DNA of 64,000 bases from Norana najaformis (Eukaryota > Annelida > Clitellata > Crassiclitellata > Hormogastridae), in contig OZ029928.1 of NCBI GenBank assembly GCA_964023275.1, positions 16,021,682-16,085,681 of the forward strand, given 5' to 3'. The notes beneath the pieces were generated by a model. That model ran no database searches and was not told the origin of the DNA. It saw only the letters and a list, made by a program, of their open reading frames with translations. Below, one piece after another: positions 1 through 60,845 of the stretch (position 1 is its first letter; each line of letters begins with the position of its first letter). The position numbers and the translations under genes were made by a program.

Positions 1-102
1 AGCTGTATATTGATCCAATGAAACTGTTGCCACTGTCGCGATTTCTACCTAAGCCACCCGGGGAGAAAAGCTCATCTCGAGGGGGAAGAGGCGGACCTGG
101 AG
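1..102 (+). CDS. GAR1: GAR1, penultimate coding exon (partial at window edge)
   Basis: The frame starting at position 3 reads [20 protein letters not shown] followed by [13 protein letters not shown]. The block LYIDPxKLLPLxRFLPxPPGEK is the conserved end of the GAR1 core, just before its C-terminal glycine/arginine-rich domain. GAR1 is a core protein of H/ACA snoRNPs, which pseudouridylate rRNA and snRNA in the nucleolus; it binds dyskerin. The exon ends at 102 before GTGGGT and leaves one base of a Gly codon, which the next exon completes in frame. The 5' part of the gene is outside the window. Confidence 0.93.
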
Positions 103-880
103 GTGGGTTTTGCTTGCGTCCTTGCACCTCGCTGTAATTGTTATTTAACACCGTTTTGGATTTTGACATCTGTGGGCTGATATGTGTGTTGGTTGTTTTG
201 TTCAGCAGTTTGGTTGCTGTATTCTGAAGTGTGGTTGTTTAGTGCCGTGTTGTTAAGTGAAATGATTGCCATGATAGCAACTGTTGTAGTTGGTTTGTTG
301 TTGAGGTGTACAATTGCTTTTGAAGTGTGTGGTTGCCGTATTGCTGGATGGTGTAGTTACCGTGTAGATTTGGGTGCTTGGAAAAACTTTATTACGAGCT
401 TTAGAGGCAACTGAGCAGCATTTTTTAATCATTGTCGTATGGTCGTGGGCACTTCATCAAACAAGACTATTTTGTTGTTTTTTGGCGTTTACTGGAGTCC
501 ATAATCAGCCAATGGGCATAAAGCACGTGAAGAAAAGCTTACTTGTTTTGACCCTATTGATACCACAAAATAACTCTGCCTGCCTTCAGGTCACGACTCA
601 AACCAACATCATTTCAGTTATGGGCTCTCAGATGGCACTATATAAATATCCAGATTTCTTTTTCAGTTAGCCTTTCCTCGTCTGATTTGTCCCTGTCTGC
701 TTTGCCAGATTTCTGCTCTCCTGATCTCAAATTATGGAGTGATTTGAACCTGGTTTGCCTGTTTGCTTGTCAGTGATGATCATTATGTTGTGTGCATTAT
801 CACATCATTTGGCACTTTAGAAGAAGCTTTTACATTCAGTTTAGCACTACTTAATGAAATGTGATTTTTTTCTATTCCAG
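103..880 (+). other. GAR1 last intron
   Basis: Spliced from GTGGGT at 103 to TCTATTCCAG ending at 880. It is T/G-rich and holds no recognised repeat. A GTGATGA box near 773 resembles a C box but has no matching D box, so I do not call a snoRNA. The short ORFs here are chance. Confidence 0.8.
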
Positions 881-1038
881 GTCGTGGTGGCAGAGGTGGT
901 TTCCGAGGTGGCAGAGGAGGCGGTGATTTCCGTGGTGGCCGTGGAGGATTTGGACGAGGAAGAGGAGGAGGAGATCGAGGACGAGGGGGGTTTGGCAGAG
1001 GAGGAGGACGAGGGTTCGGACGAGGTGGTTCACGTTAA
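881..1038 (+). CDS. GAR1: GAR1, last coding exon (C-terminal GAR domain)
   Basis: Continues the Gly codon left by the previous exon and reads GRGGRGGFRGGRGGGDFRGG and further RGG/GRG repeats, ending GFGRGGSR with a TAA at 1036-1038. This is the RNA-binding glycine/arginine-rich domain that ends GAR1 proteins. A longer acidic ORF in another frame across the same bases is a shadow. Confidence 0.95.
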
Positions 1039-1768
1039 AGACGGACATCATTGTAGACAATTGCACTGAAACAGTTTCCAGAATGTGAATAATTACCATC
1101 CTTGTGCTGTGAATTACCAAAACGATCTGAATCGAAATAATATTCCACTTACGATTTCAAATCTTGTTTTTGTGTACACTGTACACCAATGCTTACCCGA
1201 CCTATTGGGCTTGAACTGAACTTCTCCAGTGGATTATAGTACATGTATTGCACCTCGTTTGAACAGACGCTACCTTCGATGCACATTAGTTTAGTAGATT
1301 ACATTAGGATACACTACCCTGTGATCCGCATCAAGTAGCATGTTATAGCACACGGTAGAAGGTCACTTTCGAAAGCCAAGTACTGTAAGTCGAGCGCAGT
1401 GTATGTGTGGTTTGGTTATTAGTAGCAGTTTGATGAATTAGTTGATTGCTAGAAGCAATGTGCACTTCCTTTCATCTGTTAAGATGAAGATGATCTGTTA
1501 GGTAGCAGTCAAGCCAAGGTGCATCATGGCAGATAAGCCTTGATAATCTACGATGGCTTGACGCTAGTCATAAGACTGTTCCTTTCAGGAAGATCTGTGA
1601 AGTTACAGCAAGCTAAGGTCGATCATAGCAAATCACCCTTGTCATCTGTCATGATTTACGATGGCGTGACGCTAATCATTTAAAATCAGTTTGAGAATTA
1701 CTGTCTCCATGTTTTTGCCTGCTATTTCCAAGCAAAATTCATAACGATTCTGTAATTTTACATGTAAA

Positions 1769-1774
1769 TTTATT
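1769..1774 (-). terminator. candidate poly(A) signal for the cadherin gene
   Basis: TTTATT on the + strand, so AATAAA on the - strand, about 390 bases past the cadherin stop codon. If both this and the GAR1 signal at 1930 are used, the two convergent transcripts overlap by roughly 150-200 bases. Confidence 0.4.
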
Positions 1775-1929
1775 CCATTCTGAGAAGGTCTTAACATTTA
1801 CAGTTCTTGTTATTTGAAGCTGCAGTATTTTCAGCAGTCTCTTAATTTAACCTTCAACCTTTCTGCAACTTACAAATTCCTATAATTTCTAATAAGATTT
1901 AATGCACAATGCATTTGATGGTGAAGGGT

Positions 1930-1935
1930 AATAAA
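1930..1935 (+). terminator. candidate poly(A) signal for GAR1
   Basis: AATAAA hexamer, the first canonical one seen downstream of the GAR1 stop. A nearer variant signal could be used instead. Confidence 0.35.
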
Positions 1936-2166
1936 ACCCTCAGACCTGACTAGATTGGACAGCATCCAGATCTTGGCCCCCTATGAACTTACGAACTACC
2001 CCTGCAGTCTTGTGAAATTGAACTACCACTTGCAGGTCAGTGCAAAATGAAGGTCACAAAACCATCCAGACCTGGGCTCCTTATGAACGCCAGCAATCTT
2101 TGTGAATGGAACTACCATTCGCAGGGCGGATTAATTTTTAAAATTTCTACGCATTTCTGCGTTGAT

Positions 2167-51821
<49,655 letters not shown>

Positions 51822-51927
51822 CTGTGGACATGAAGCCACACAATTGCAAAAGATCACTTCACAATCAGACACTTATATCGCACTAATTTAAGAATTCACC
51901 TCAAAAGGACAGGAGGCTGGAGAAAGA

Positions 51928-52130
51928 TAATTGTAATCGTTATCAAAAACTTATAAAGCGCCAATTAAAGATAAAACTCATCAGAGGCGCTCCCGTTCCG
52001 TTGTCCCAGAACTAGTACGGTCTTCAAACGTTTGCGGAAAAGAAAGAGGAAGAGAGATAGGAATTCAAGATGGAGAGAGAGAAAGGAGAGATAGGAATTC
52101 CCGCCAAAGGTCGCCAGACAGGTCGTTAGA
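51928..52130 (-). mobile_element. family-C-like LINE/SINE 3' end, antisense
   Basis: TAATTGTAATCGTTATCAAA, ACTTATAAAGCGCCAATTAA, GGCGCTCCCGTTCCG, CGGTCTTCAAACGTTTGCGG. Confidence 0.6.
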
Positions 52131-52389
52131 CTTCCGGAAAGAGCGCATAAATCCAGATGCAATCCGACAGGACTAAACGGGCGGCAGTCTCACGCATAAG
52201 CGCACACAAGCTTAAGTCTTCAACTGTTTGCGAAATAAGAGAAACAGAAGGGTCCCTCGAATTCCATAGACGTGGATCAGCACGGAATCTACATGTCTTT
52301 TTTTCGGTGAATTGGAACAAACAGTTGACCAGAGGAGGCTGATCTTAAGTATGTCGTGGTGGGATTACGTGTCAGTGGAATGCGCAAGT

Positions 52390-52870
52390 CATATGTACTC
52401 CACTTATTCATTAACTTCAGTAAACAATCTCTTTATAAAAGGCCGGACAATCGCAAACGATGTATTCCACACATTCATTCACTTCTTTAGCAGAATTAGG
52501 GGCGTAGTGCTTGATTTGTTTATAAAAGGTCGAATAATTGCAACAGATGTACTCCACTTATACATTCACTTCTACAGTATAACACTAACGTTTAGTACAC
52601 AATCTCTTTATACAAGGCCGGACAATCGCAAATGATTTACTCAAACAATACATTTAGTCGTGTAGCATTTAGTTAAATACAACTCCAGACAATAGCAAAC
52701 AGAAGCATTCAACCAATTCATTTTGTAGCACAAGCATTTAATACTCGATCTGTTTAAAAAAAGCCAGACAACCGCAAACGATGTATTCCACTCATTCGTT
52801 CAATAATGTTGCAGAATTAGTACTTGATCAACTTACAATAGGCCAGACAGCCAAAGATGTACTCCGCTAT
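52390..52870. repeat. degenerate tandem repeat of about 110 bp
   Basis: Four to five diverged units with GATGTATTCCACxCATTCAT, CTTTATAAAAGGCCGGACAA and TCGCAAACGATG. Confidence 0.75.
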
Positions 52871-54505
52871 TAGCATACATTACTCAGATTTAAGCCTCTG
52901 TATACACAACATAGCAAATGATACATAAAAACGGTCAAAACAAAAATCACCTAAAAACTAATCATAGATTGTGAAAACGAATCAGTTCCTAGGATCTGCT
53001 ACCAAAGCGAGATGAAACTGGATGGAAATCGGCGTTGGTGACACTGGGCCACATTTTTGCAGCAATTGCTTTGTTTATCCGACTGTATCTTGAAATCTGG
53101 AATCGACGAATCCTGATTTATTTCTTTTGTCAAGAGCAGAAGTATTCACCAACTCTTAAGCAGATTTGCTATATAGGCTGGTTCGCCCGCGATTCGCCAA
53201 CTGATTCCCGCAATAACATCTGTGGTTTCTGGGTTTCGCTGGTGTGTATTTTTCACGTCAATTTCACTTAATTTACGGCACTCTTTGTTGAGAGCTGTGC
53301 ACTTATTTTTGGCATATTTTGATTATGTTGAATTGTGGGATTGTAAAAAACCAGATCAACTGGAGGTGGGTTGAAGAGACAGTGGTGACTTTGTCCTACT
53401 TTGATTACTGAGTCAAGAGCAAATCAGACATTTATTAATATACATTTATATACCGCCACTGAAGACCAGCCTGGCGATCTAAATAACAGACTAAACATGT
53501 ATAGGCCTAGTAATCGGATCTCCATGGGTAAGGTCGACGTCGACGGCTCCGGCAGTTCATAATACGTCGTTAAACACCAGATACTCCAATATGCTAATTC
53601 CAGTACTCGTCTATAATAAAACTATAATAAAATAATAATATAATAAAAAGCTACATCTTTGTTCATAGGGTACGAGTTGAAAAGGAAGCCCCTGGGTCGG
53701 TTGGGGTACTTCGTAACTGACAAGATTTAACTGATCATCACTGGACACCGGCCACTTCGTGTCGCGAGCTAGTCGCAAAGTCAGAGTTCAGAAATAAGTC
53801 AACACAATAACTTTTCACGCGTTTCTTCTTCTCGTTGTACAATCTCAAAACGCCATAACTCGAGTCTCCCTCTAGACTGTCAACCTGCCCCTTGTATATG
53901 AAATTTAGTAAGTAAGTGGGATCTGCCCACTACTAGGTCCTGACACTTCGAAGCTATCGTCTCCGTAGCTTCACTGGTTTTCAATACTATCTCGGACTTT
54001 TGATTAAACGCTCTCAAAGGCAACACAGTCAATTAGCGTCATTAGTTGATTAGTAGACACGAATAATAAACCAATCAAAGCTTCATAGCGACCACAGAAA
54101 TCGATGCAGCGCGGCGTACAACCCCAATTACGGATGTACTCGGATATTTATAGAGCGGCGCTGTAAGGATTATGCGGGCACAGTCAGTGGAACTTGACCG
54201 TGTACATCGAGAGAGATAGACAAAAGGAAGACAGAAGCAAATGCTCAGAAGGCCAAATTTTCTTAAAACCAAAATAAATAACCAGAAGAAGGAGAAACGG
54301 TCGGAAAATGAGATCGATGAACCCGAGGCAACGGCAAATGAAGATTTGTGTATAAATATGTGACTCTGAGAGGATCCTAAAAGGGAAAACACGTATCACT
54401 GTATATAATTGTTCATATACCTCTCTGGTTCTTAAAAGGGAACACACGAATCACTGTATATAATTGTTCATATACCCATCTGGAATATACTCCTGTCAGA
54501 ATTGC
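52871..54505. other. unique upstream-intron sequence
   Basis: No cadherin exon, transposon or RNA gene recognised. A small duplicated block at 54370-54470 repeats CACGAATCACTGTATATAAT. Confidence 0.4.
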
Positions 54506-54826
54506 AACAATTATCTGATCTATCACACAAATTCACCAGCACTTTTTCGCCAATTGCAATCTCTGCACAGGTCTTCAACTCAAAACTGAAAACACTCCTC
54601 TTCCACAAATCCTATCCTGATTCCTCTTCTCTCCTTTATCTATCCAGCAGATCCAATTCCAAACATCATCCACCGTAGCTGTCCGACTGTCTGACTCCCT
54701 GACTACTGGATGTTGACCTGGAACCGAACCCTTTTGCCTATCGATTTTGTTTTGACTGAGGGTCTGTGAATAAGCTGGTCCCCGTAACGTGGCTTTCCTT
54801 TGACGCTGCAGAAATCTCGATTACGA
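54506..54826 (+). mobile_element. family-A LINE 3' end, sense
   Basis: Coding remnant AACTCAAAACTGAAAACACT (SKLKTLL) near 54570, 3' UTR, and tail GCAGAAATCTCGATTACGAT. Confidence 0.78.
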
Positions 54827-55017
54827 TAGTTGAGACCATTCTATCGTTGGACTCCCAACCACTGTGCTCTTTCTCCCATCACCTACATAATTATCACACC
54901 CTATAGTAGGTCTAATTTAAGATACAGATATACAGACATCTAGAATTTCATACGAAATTTTGATTTGTATCTTAACTGTATTCATACATAGATCAATGCC
55001 TACGTTATGCTGTGTGC

Positions 55018-55300
55018 GACAAGGAGGTCTATCGGTAACGCGTTTGGTCAGTGATCATGTGGTTGTGGGTTCGACTCCGTGTAACGACCCTGGGCAAGTT
55101 GACTGCGCACACCGTGCCTCTGTCACCAAGCAGTAGAATTTGGTACCGGCGTAAGCTTGGAAGTAAACGGCAAGTCCTGCGATGCACTGGCCCCGTGTCC
55201 AGGACCTTGGGATTCGTCCATTGCCGGCTCAAGGGCCTAAAGAAGAGGAAATGAGCGCCTCCCCTAAGTCTCACTTATGGAAGACGGGATACGTTACGTA
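55018..55300 (+). mobile_element. tRNA-derived SINE S1, full length
   Basis: GGAGGTCTATCGGTAACGCG (A box) and GTTGTGGGTTCGACTCCGTG (B box intact), the usual body and the end GGGATACGTTACGTAA. Confidence 0.85.
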
Positions 55301-55985
55301 ATATTTGCAAAGATCAGAATAAAGCCATGCTCAAACGACTTTCATTTTGCATTTCTTTGAATGGCATAACGTGGATGAATTCCTCTTTCACGTAAACAGA
55401 GTGACTCTCACTCTGTCTCTGTCTCTCTGTCTCTGTTCAGTTGTCTATGATTAAATTTACTGACGAGCTTTGCCGAACGATTCCAGCTGCACAAAAGACA
55501 GCATTGCAAAATTCAGATATTCACCACAGAAGGTCGATTTTCTCGCCATAGTATAACAAGTTCTAAAGTGGGTAAATAAAATGTCGTAACCGAGATTCCT
55601 TCATTGCAAAAATACTGACAGAAACATAACACAAACTTCGTTTATTCGCGAGCTCCACGAAAGCGTTTGCGATCAGGTCTTTTCACAACTGTGAGAAAAA
55701 GTCAGTGCCCAGAGCGAGCATTTCTATCGTTTCATTGATTTTCGCAACAAAACATGAATCTCGCGAGCAATCTTTGCTACTCCTTGTTTTTGTTGTTGAT
55801 CGACGTATAAGAATACCCGACGAGTTATCGCACACAATTTTCCGCTGGGATGATTTCGTATTTGGACTGATTTTCAAGCACGTCGACTGGTGACCTCCAG
55901 CCACGAATGAAAAATCTTATTAAGTTTTAGCATTTGTGCGGACTCCGCAGACCCCGGAAATTGTCCGGCCACAAATCGTAAGTCG
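55301..55985. other. unique upstream-intron sequence
   Basis: No repeat or exon recognised apart from a short CTCTGT tract at 55408-55437. Confidence 0.4.
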
Positions 55986-56011
55986 ACGTGTGACGCAGGC
56001 TTGCGACGACT

Positions 56012-56186
56012 CTTGTGTGCGTGTGTGTAGGTGTGTGTGTTTGTGTGTGTTTTTGTGTTTTTGTTTGTTTGTTTGTGTGTTTGTGTGTGTGTTTGTGTGT
56101 ATATGCGTGTGTTTTTTTTGTCTGTGTTTGTGTAGGTGTGTGTGTTTGTGTAGGTGTGTGTTTGTGCGTGTTTGTGTGTGTGTGTG
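56012..56186. repeat. (GT)n/(GTTT)n array
   Basis: GTGTGT with GTTTGT variants; Cys/Val/Phe and Thr/His ORFs here are artefacts. Confidence 0.93.
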
Positions 56187-56400
56187 ACGCCCTGCTAATC
56201 GGCACCGTCGCTACCTAACCCGAGAGTTCGTCGTAGCTCGCGCGCAATCATCTGCTGTCATGCTTGCTGGAGATTGTCGAAAATGGATTACTGCTGAACG
56301 ATGGCCATAAATACAGTTGGCACCACCCGCTGCCTCTGTATCAGCAGACAGAAATGCCAACAAGATGTCACGATCGAAGTGTGCTCATACGTGTTTTGGT

Positions 56401-56720
56401 AATTATGCAAATACGTGTCTTAATCACAACAATTGATCCAGTAGACCTACTAAACTGCGTTGTGGCAATTATTATCTAAGGCGTCGAAAACAGGCCAATT
56501 AATTCATCAAGCAATTATCAGCTGTGTTCTGATAATTATTATGTAAGGCGTCGTAACCAGGACAATTAATTCATCACGTGCTCAGCTGTTCCAGTAATTA
56601 AGATATAGGAATGACAACTAATTATTCATGACAATTAATTCGTTGAGTGATATGACATATAGTGGCAGTTATGCAAGGTATATATGTCTGATGACAATTA
56701 CTCCATCGAGTAACGACCAG
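56401..56720. promoter_or_regulatory. candidate homeodomain/octamer/E-box cluster
   Basis: Octamer ATGCAAAT at 56405-56412. Then two copies of a roughly 70-base unit (56471 and 56541) with TAAGGCGTCG, CAATTAATTCATCA and CAGCTG, then further AATTAATTC, TAATTAAG and CTAATTATTC sites up to 56700. The clustering of TAATTA cores, CAGCTG and an octamer is seen directly; enhancer function is inferred from its place in the 5' intron of a neural-type gene. Confidence 0.4.
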
Positions 56721-56884
56721 AGATAACTGGGGTAAATAAGCTGGGCAACGTCTCATCTGTTACAACCCCCTTTCAACAGCAATCCTCAGTCGAGGGTATG
56801 TTTCCAGAGTTCATGGACGTTTCGAAAACTCGACAACAGAAATTACTGCAGATAAACAAACATAAACGAGTTTCTTTGGTAATT

Positions 56885-57035
56885 GTAATTGTAATAGGAG
56901 ATTTATAAAGCGCCTCTTAGAGGATAAACTCAACAGAGGTGCTTCCGACCCGAAAAAGTAAAATCACTGTTAAACAGTACAGTCTTCAGGCGTCTGCGGA
57001 ACACTGAGAAGAACAGAGAAAAGAGCTCAAGTTGC
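56885..57035 (-). mobile_element. family-C LINE/SINE 3' end, antisense
   Basis: GTAATTGTAATAGGAGATTT, ATAAAGCGCCTCTTAGAGGA, GGTGCTTCCGACCCGAAAAA, CAGTCTTCAGGCGTCTGCGG. Confidence 0.75.
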
Positions 57036-57254
57036 AATTCTCGAGGGTACCTTCCTGAAAAGCACGACCGAAAAGCACTTAGGCTTAGGTCCAAAAGTAT
57101 ATATTCAGAAGCATTCAAAAGTATTAAGTTCAAACCAAGCTTATAATAATAATTCACTCCAGACGAGTTCTTTATATTCTATTTGTTTTGAAGTTTGCCA
57201 TAAGTCATTTTGCCATTTTTCCATTCCTGAGGGCTTACTTCTACCTCCGGTAAC

Positions 57255-57340
57255 GATGAAAATAATAGTAGTAATAATAATAACGATAATAATAATAACA
57301 ATAACAAAATAATAATAATAATAATAATAATAAACAAAAT
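57255..57340. repeat. AAT trinucleotide tract
   Basis: ATAATAATA with AAC interruptions. Confidence 0.9.
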
Positions 57341-57437
57341 ACAATCCTCTCACGCCCGAGTATAATTTTGTTCCGCCTTCGAAACTCTCAACAACACTGG
57401 GCTTACTTTTATCACGGAACTTGGGCGCTCTCTAACG

Positions 57438-57693
57438 CAACTCCGCCAGTGCCGTGTTCTTGTAGTGCCAGTTCCAAGCCTGGATAAAGGAGGAGGGTGA
57501 CGTCAACGCCCTTTGACGCCATAAGATGTAGTTAATCAGTGGAAACTACTGCTCTGTAACGCTAGCATCTAGAGACACAATTAGTAGATCGGTGTTCAAC
57601 GGCATCTTATAGCACCACAGGCCGTTGACATCGCTCTCCTCCTTTAACGAGGCTTGGGACTGGCATTACCCGATTAAAAGCAATGGCGAAATT
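57438..57693. repeat. foldback element with about 100-bp inverted arms
   Basis: Left arm 57438-57536 (CCAAGCCTGGATAAAGGAGG, GACGCCATAAGATGT) is the imperfect reverse complement of right arm 57598-57693 (GGCATCTTATAGCACCACAG, CCTCCTTTAACGAGGCTTGG), with about 60 bases between. A solo arm is at 10913. Confidence 0.8.
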
Positions 57694-58160
57694 CTGGAGA
57701 CGCAAGAAAATCACGGCAGCCCAAAACTGGAGTCATTTGGTGTACAATTTCCTTCCCGCAGTTGAATTTGTGGCGTTTAATTCCATTTCAGTCACAATCA
57801 GAGCTCCGGGTGCTTCCATCTGGAGTTTGCCATCTACCGCGTCGCACTGTCGCGTCGGTTTACCATCCCGCCCCAACGGAAACTAACCTGTTTCATTTAT
57901 TGAATCGATCTCCCACGAGGCATCGATGCGGATCGAACGGGCAGCAAATTGATTGGACGCAATCGGAAGGCGGTCGAATGCGGCGTCACTTTAAGCCGTT
58001 TTGTTTCGCGAGAGGCCTCATATTGCACGACATTCATCTAACGATGTTTCCGACTGCCCTTGTCTCTGGACCGACGAAGACCCGGTCGTAGTGTCGAAGT
58101 TTCCCGGGATATCCGCCGAGGCTGATTGCGAACTGTGTTTTATGGCGCTGATGCAATCAG
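57694..58160. other. unique upstream-intron sequence
   Basis: A short - strand frame near 57750-57850 (DGKLQMEAPGALIVTEMELN) looks vaguely like EC strands but has no convincing splice frame or calcium motif, so I do not call an exon. Confidence 0.3.
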
Positions 58161-58475
58161 ACGGTCAGCCAGCCAGCCTGTGAGCCAGACAGACAGAAAG
58201 ACAGACAGACAGGCAGACCGAAAGACAGACAGGACAGACAGGCAGGCAAACAGACAGAAAGACAGACAGAAAGACAGACAGAAAGACAGACAGACAGAGA
58301 GACGGACGGACGGACGGAAGGACGGACGGATCGACAAATATGACATGTAACATGACTGGCAATCAGTCTGACAGACATCCAGTCTGACTGGCAGACAGAC
58401 TGACACACAAATACAGACAGATACACAAAGACATACACTAACAGACAGACAGACAGACAGACATACAGAAACACC
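58160..58475. repeat. (CAGA)n array with CGGA block
   Basis: GACAGACAGA with AAAG and CGGACGGA variants; gives Arg/Asp/Gln and Cys/Leu/Ser ORFs. Confidence 0.94.
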
Positions 58476-58967
58476 AGCAGTGCAACTGAAGCATTTGCAA
58501 CTTTAGTCAAAGAATACAACAACACATGGAACAACACAAGGTTCAACATGTACAACAACATTCGGAACAACATAACTACTACCATGCGATGGTACAGCAC
58601 ATGGTTTACCATTATGGTACAAGATGCAAAACAAAAGCTCATACGACGATTGGGAACACACGAAAAGCATCGAAACCCATCGTCAAAACCTGATTAAAGG
58701 TGAACCATAGTTACACCGTACTGCAGACCGATCTTTCGTTTGCTTTCAGCGAAGGCTTTGTCATTCAACCCTTGAGATTTGCAATCCGAAAAACCAAAGC
58801 CCATCAGTGCAATTACTTCTGAGAGAAAGGATGATCATTCGCCAAATGTATCTCCGAGCTTCCCTCGCCCTTTGATAAAATCCCGCTGTCTCGTGTCAGA
58901 CTCAAGGGACTCAGAAACGTTCTTAGTTATATTACAATGCTATAGCAAGCTTATTCTATTAGATTTA

Positions 58968-59340
58968 GGATTTCATCGGTCAGCTTGTAGATTTGTGGGC
59001 CTGTCATTGGTCCGCTTGTATCTTGCTTGGCTATCATTGGTCCGCTTGTAGATTTGCGTGGCTGCCATTGGTCCGCTTGTAGTCTTGCTTGGCTACCATT
59101 GGTCAGCTTGTAGATTTGCGTGGCTGTCATTGGTCCGCTTGTAGTCTTGCTTGGCTGTCAATGGTCAGCTTGTAGATATTTTGCTGTCATTGGTCAGGTT
59201 CTAGTCATATTGGAAGGTCATTGGTCCGCTTGTAGTCTTGCTTGGCTATCAGTGTTCAGCTTGTAGAGATATTTTGCTGTCATTGGTCAGGTTCTAGTCA
59301 TATTAGACGGTCATTGGTCAGCCTGCAGACTTCACTGGGC
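58968..59340. repeat. about 25-30-bp minisatellite
   Basis: About a dozen copies of TTGGTCxGCTTGTAGATTTG / CTTGGCTGTCA. Confidence 0.92.
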
Positions 59341-59558
59341 TATCAAAAGCCAGTTGATCTGTGTGACGATGCATGACGGATGGATGGCAACGACAACACC
59401 GCTAACTGACAATAATGATTTTAACAGCGATATTAGATCTTACCGAAGTCATTACCAAATGTTAGAAGTCAAAACTGGCCAAATAAAGCTTACCCAGGAG
59501 AGGCAAAAAACCTCTGAACGCTAAAACAAAGTCCTGACTTCATACATGCAGTTCATTT

Positions 59559-60129
59559 AGGGGTCATCCATAAAGAACATGGGCAAAAATGATCTACTTT
59601 CCACCCCTCTCTCCCCTTCTCAGCATCTGGCATTACCCTCCTTCCGTCCCCCCCCTTAGGGGGCGTCCGCACTCCAGCGGCGAGAGGACTGATGCTACCC
59701 TGTTGACCTTGCAAGGCTAACTGTGATACGGGTTGGGTATCTTGATACGGTCGCATCCAGCAAAGGTAATCTAATCATACCTAACGCAACACAGACTGTA
59801 TTCTGTCCGACTGAAGTTGGTAGATACTGTACTGCATTGCATCAATTCTATTTGTCCTCGAGTGTGTACTAAAGAGATATTTCTACAGTTTACTCTTTTG
59901 CGGTTTCCTTTTTTAGTGGGGTTATGTTCCCAGGTATAGATAAACCAACCCTCCAGTTGGATATCCTACACCTTCTTGGCTTAAGGCACAGATCTGTACT
60001 GAAATGCAGCCGTATGTAACTATTTGTACCAAAATAAGGTAACTGCAGTGGGTATAGTCCCCTTCCTTGCCCGCAACAAGGCGAACCATCGGCCCCCCTC
60101 ATTACGGACGTCTTTTATGGATGACCCCT
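59559..60129. mobile_element. DNA transposon derivative with 16-bp perfect TIRs
   Basis: AGGGGTCATCCATAAA at 59559-59574 and its exact reverse complement at 60114-60129. The interior of 571 bases has C-rich segments and no transposase-like ORF. No clear target-site duplication. Confidence 0.78.
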
Positions 60130-60464
60130 GAGCAGCTCTTAACGACTGAGTCTAAGGCGAGAACTCACTGAACCCCTCATAAATAGAAAAGAAACGCGAC
60201 ACATACAAGGAGGGTGATGAGGCTACGGATTTGTTTCGAAGGCTGCAACACTCACTTATCCTATTTCTCCTGGGTACAGTTTAGAGTTTCTTACACACCG
60301 TCACGTGCACCATACGTTATTAGGCAGTGGTAACCCTGCACTTCGAGATTATCAGCATATATTGGTTCAGTAGTTAAGCGTGCACACATTATGTAACACG
60401 TTTTTAAACGGCGCTAAATGATAAGTTCTCCTTGTCGTGTAACATCAAGTACAGACAAGACATG

Positions 60465-60845
60465 TGGTATGAAGCCTCACCTTTTCAAGAAATCCCACTC
60501 TGATCCATCCAATCCGCTACCTTTCCACTTCTCTCAGCTTAAACACAACCCACCCCTAACAGCTACTCTCTTCCTTCTCTCTGGTCTTCTGGGAACCGGA
60601 CTTGGTTCTTGACATTGCATCTTTGGACAACCCCACTGACCTGACGCAGCTTAAAAACAACCCACCCTAACAGCTCCCCCTCTCTCTTTCTCTATCTCTG
60701 GTCTTCTGGCAACCGCACTTGGTTCTTCACATGGCATCTTTGGACAACCCCACTGACTTGACGTAGTGCTCGCGAATAAGCTGGTGCCCTGCGCTTAGCT
60801 TTTAAGTAGTGCTTAGAAATTTGGAGTTTAAGATTACGATTACAA
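60465..60845 (+). mobile_element. family-B LINE 3' end, sense, part duplicated
   Basis: ATGAAGCCTCACCTTTTCAA, then AACACAACCCACCC...TGGTCTTCTGG twice, and the tail TTAGAAATTTGGAGTTTAAG, ATTACGATTACAAT. Confidence 0.7.

Larger units (their letters stand above)
1039..1955 (+). other. GAR1 3' UTR / convergent intergenic region
   Basis: No coding potential recognised. It holds two imperfect direct copies of a roughly 75-bp unit (about 1505-1575 and 1605-1680), each containing a CGATGGCxTGACGCTA core. The next AATAAA on this strand is at 1930. The extent of the UTR is inferred. Confidence 0.4.

Noticed and set aside
770..860. Possible C/D snoRNA in the GAR1 intron (GTGATGA box)
   Set aside because: No CTGA D box at a suitable distance and no terminal stem.
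854..1069. 71-residue acidic ORF (VVVAEVVSEVAEEAV...) over the GAR1 last exon
   Set aside because: It is the +1 frame shadow of the glycine/arginine-rich GAR1 C-terminus, which is in phase with the preceding exon.
53035..53271. 78-residue ORF with hydrophobic stretches
   Set aside because: No homology recognised and no splice or promoter context; treated as chance.
55018..55090. tRNA gene
   Set aside because: Same reason: the head of SINE S1, repeated at 21766, 46634 and elsewhere with the same 3' body.
57683..57886. Possible upstream cadherin exon around DGKLQMEAPGALIVTEMELN (- strand)
   Set aside because: No calcium motif, no supported acceptor and donor in compatible phase, and part of the ORF overlaps the foldback arm.
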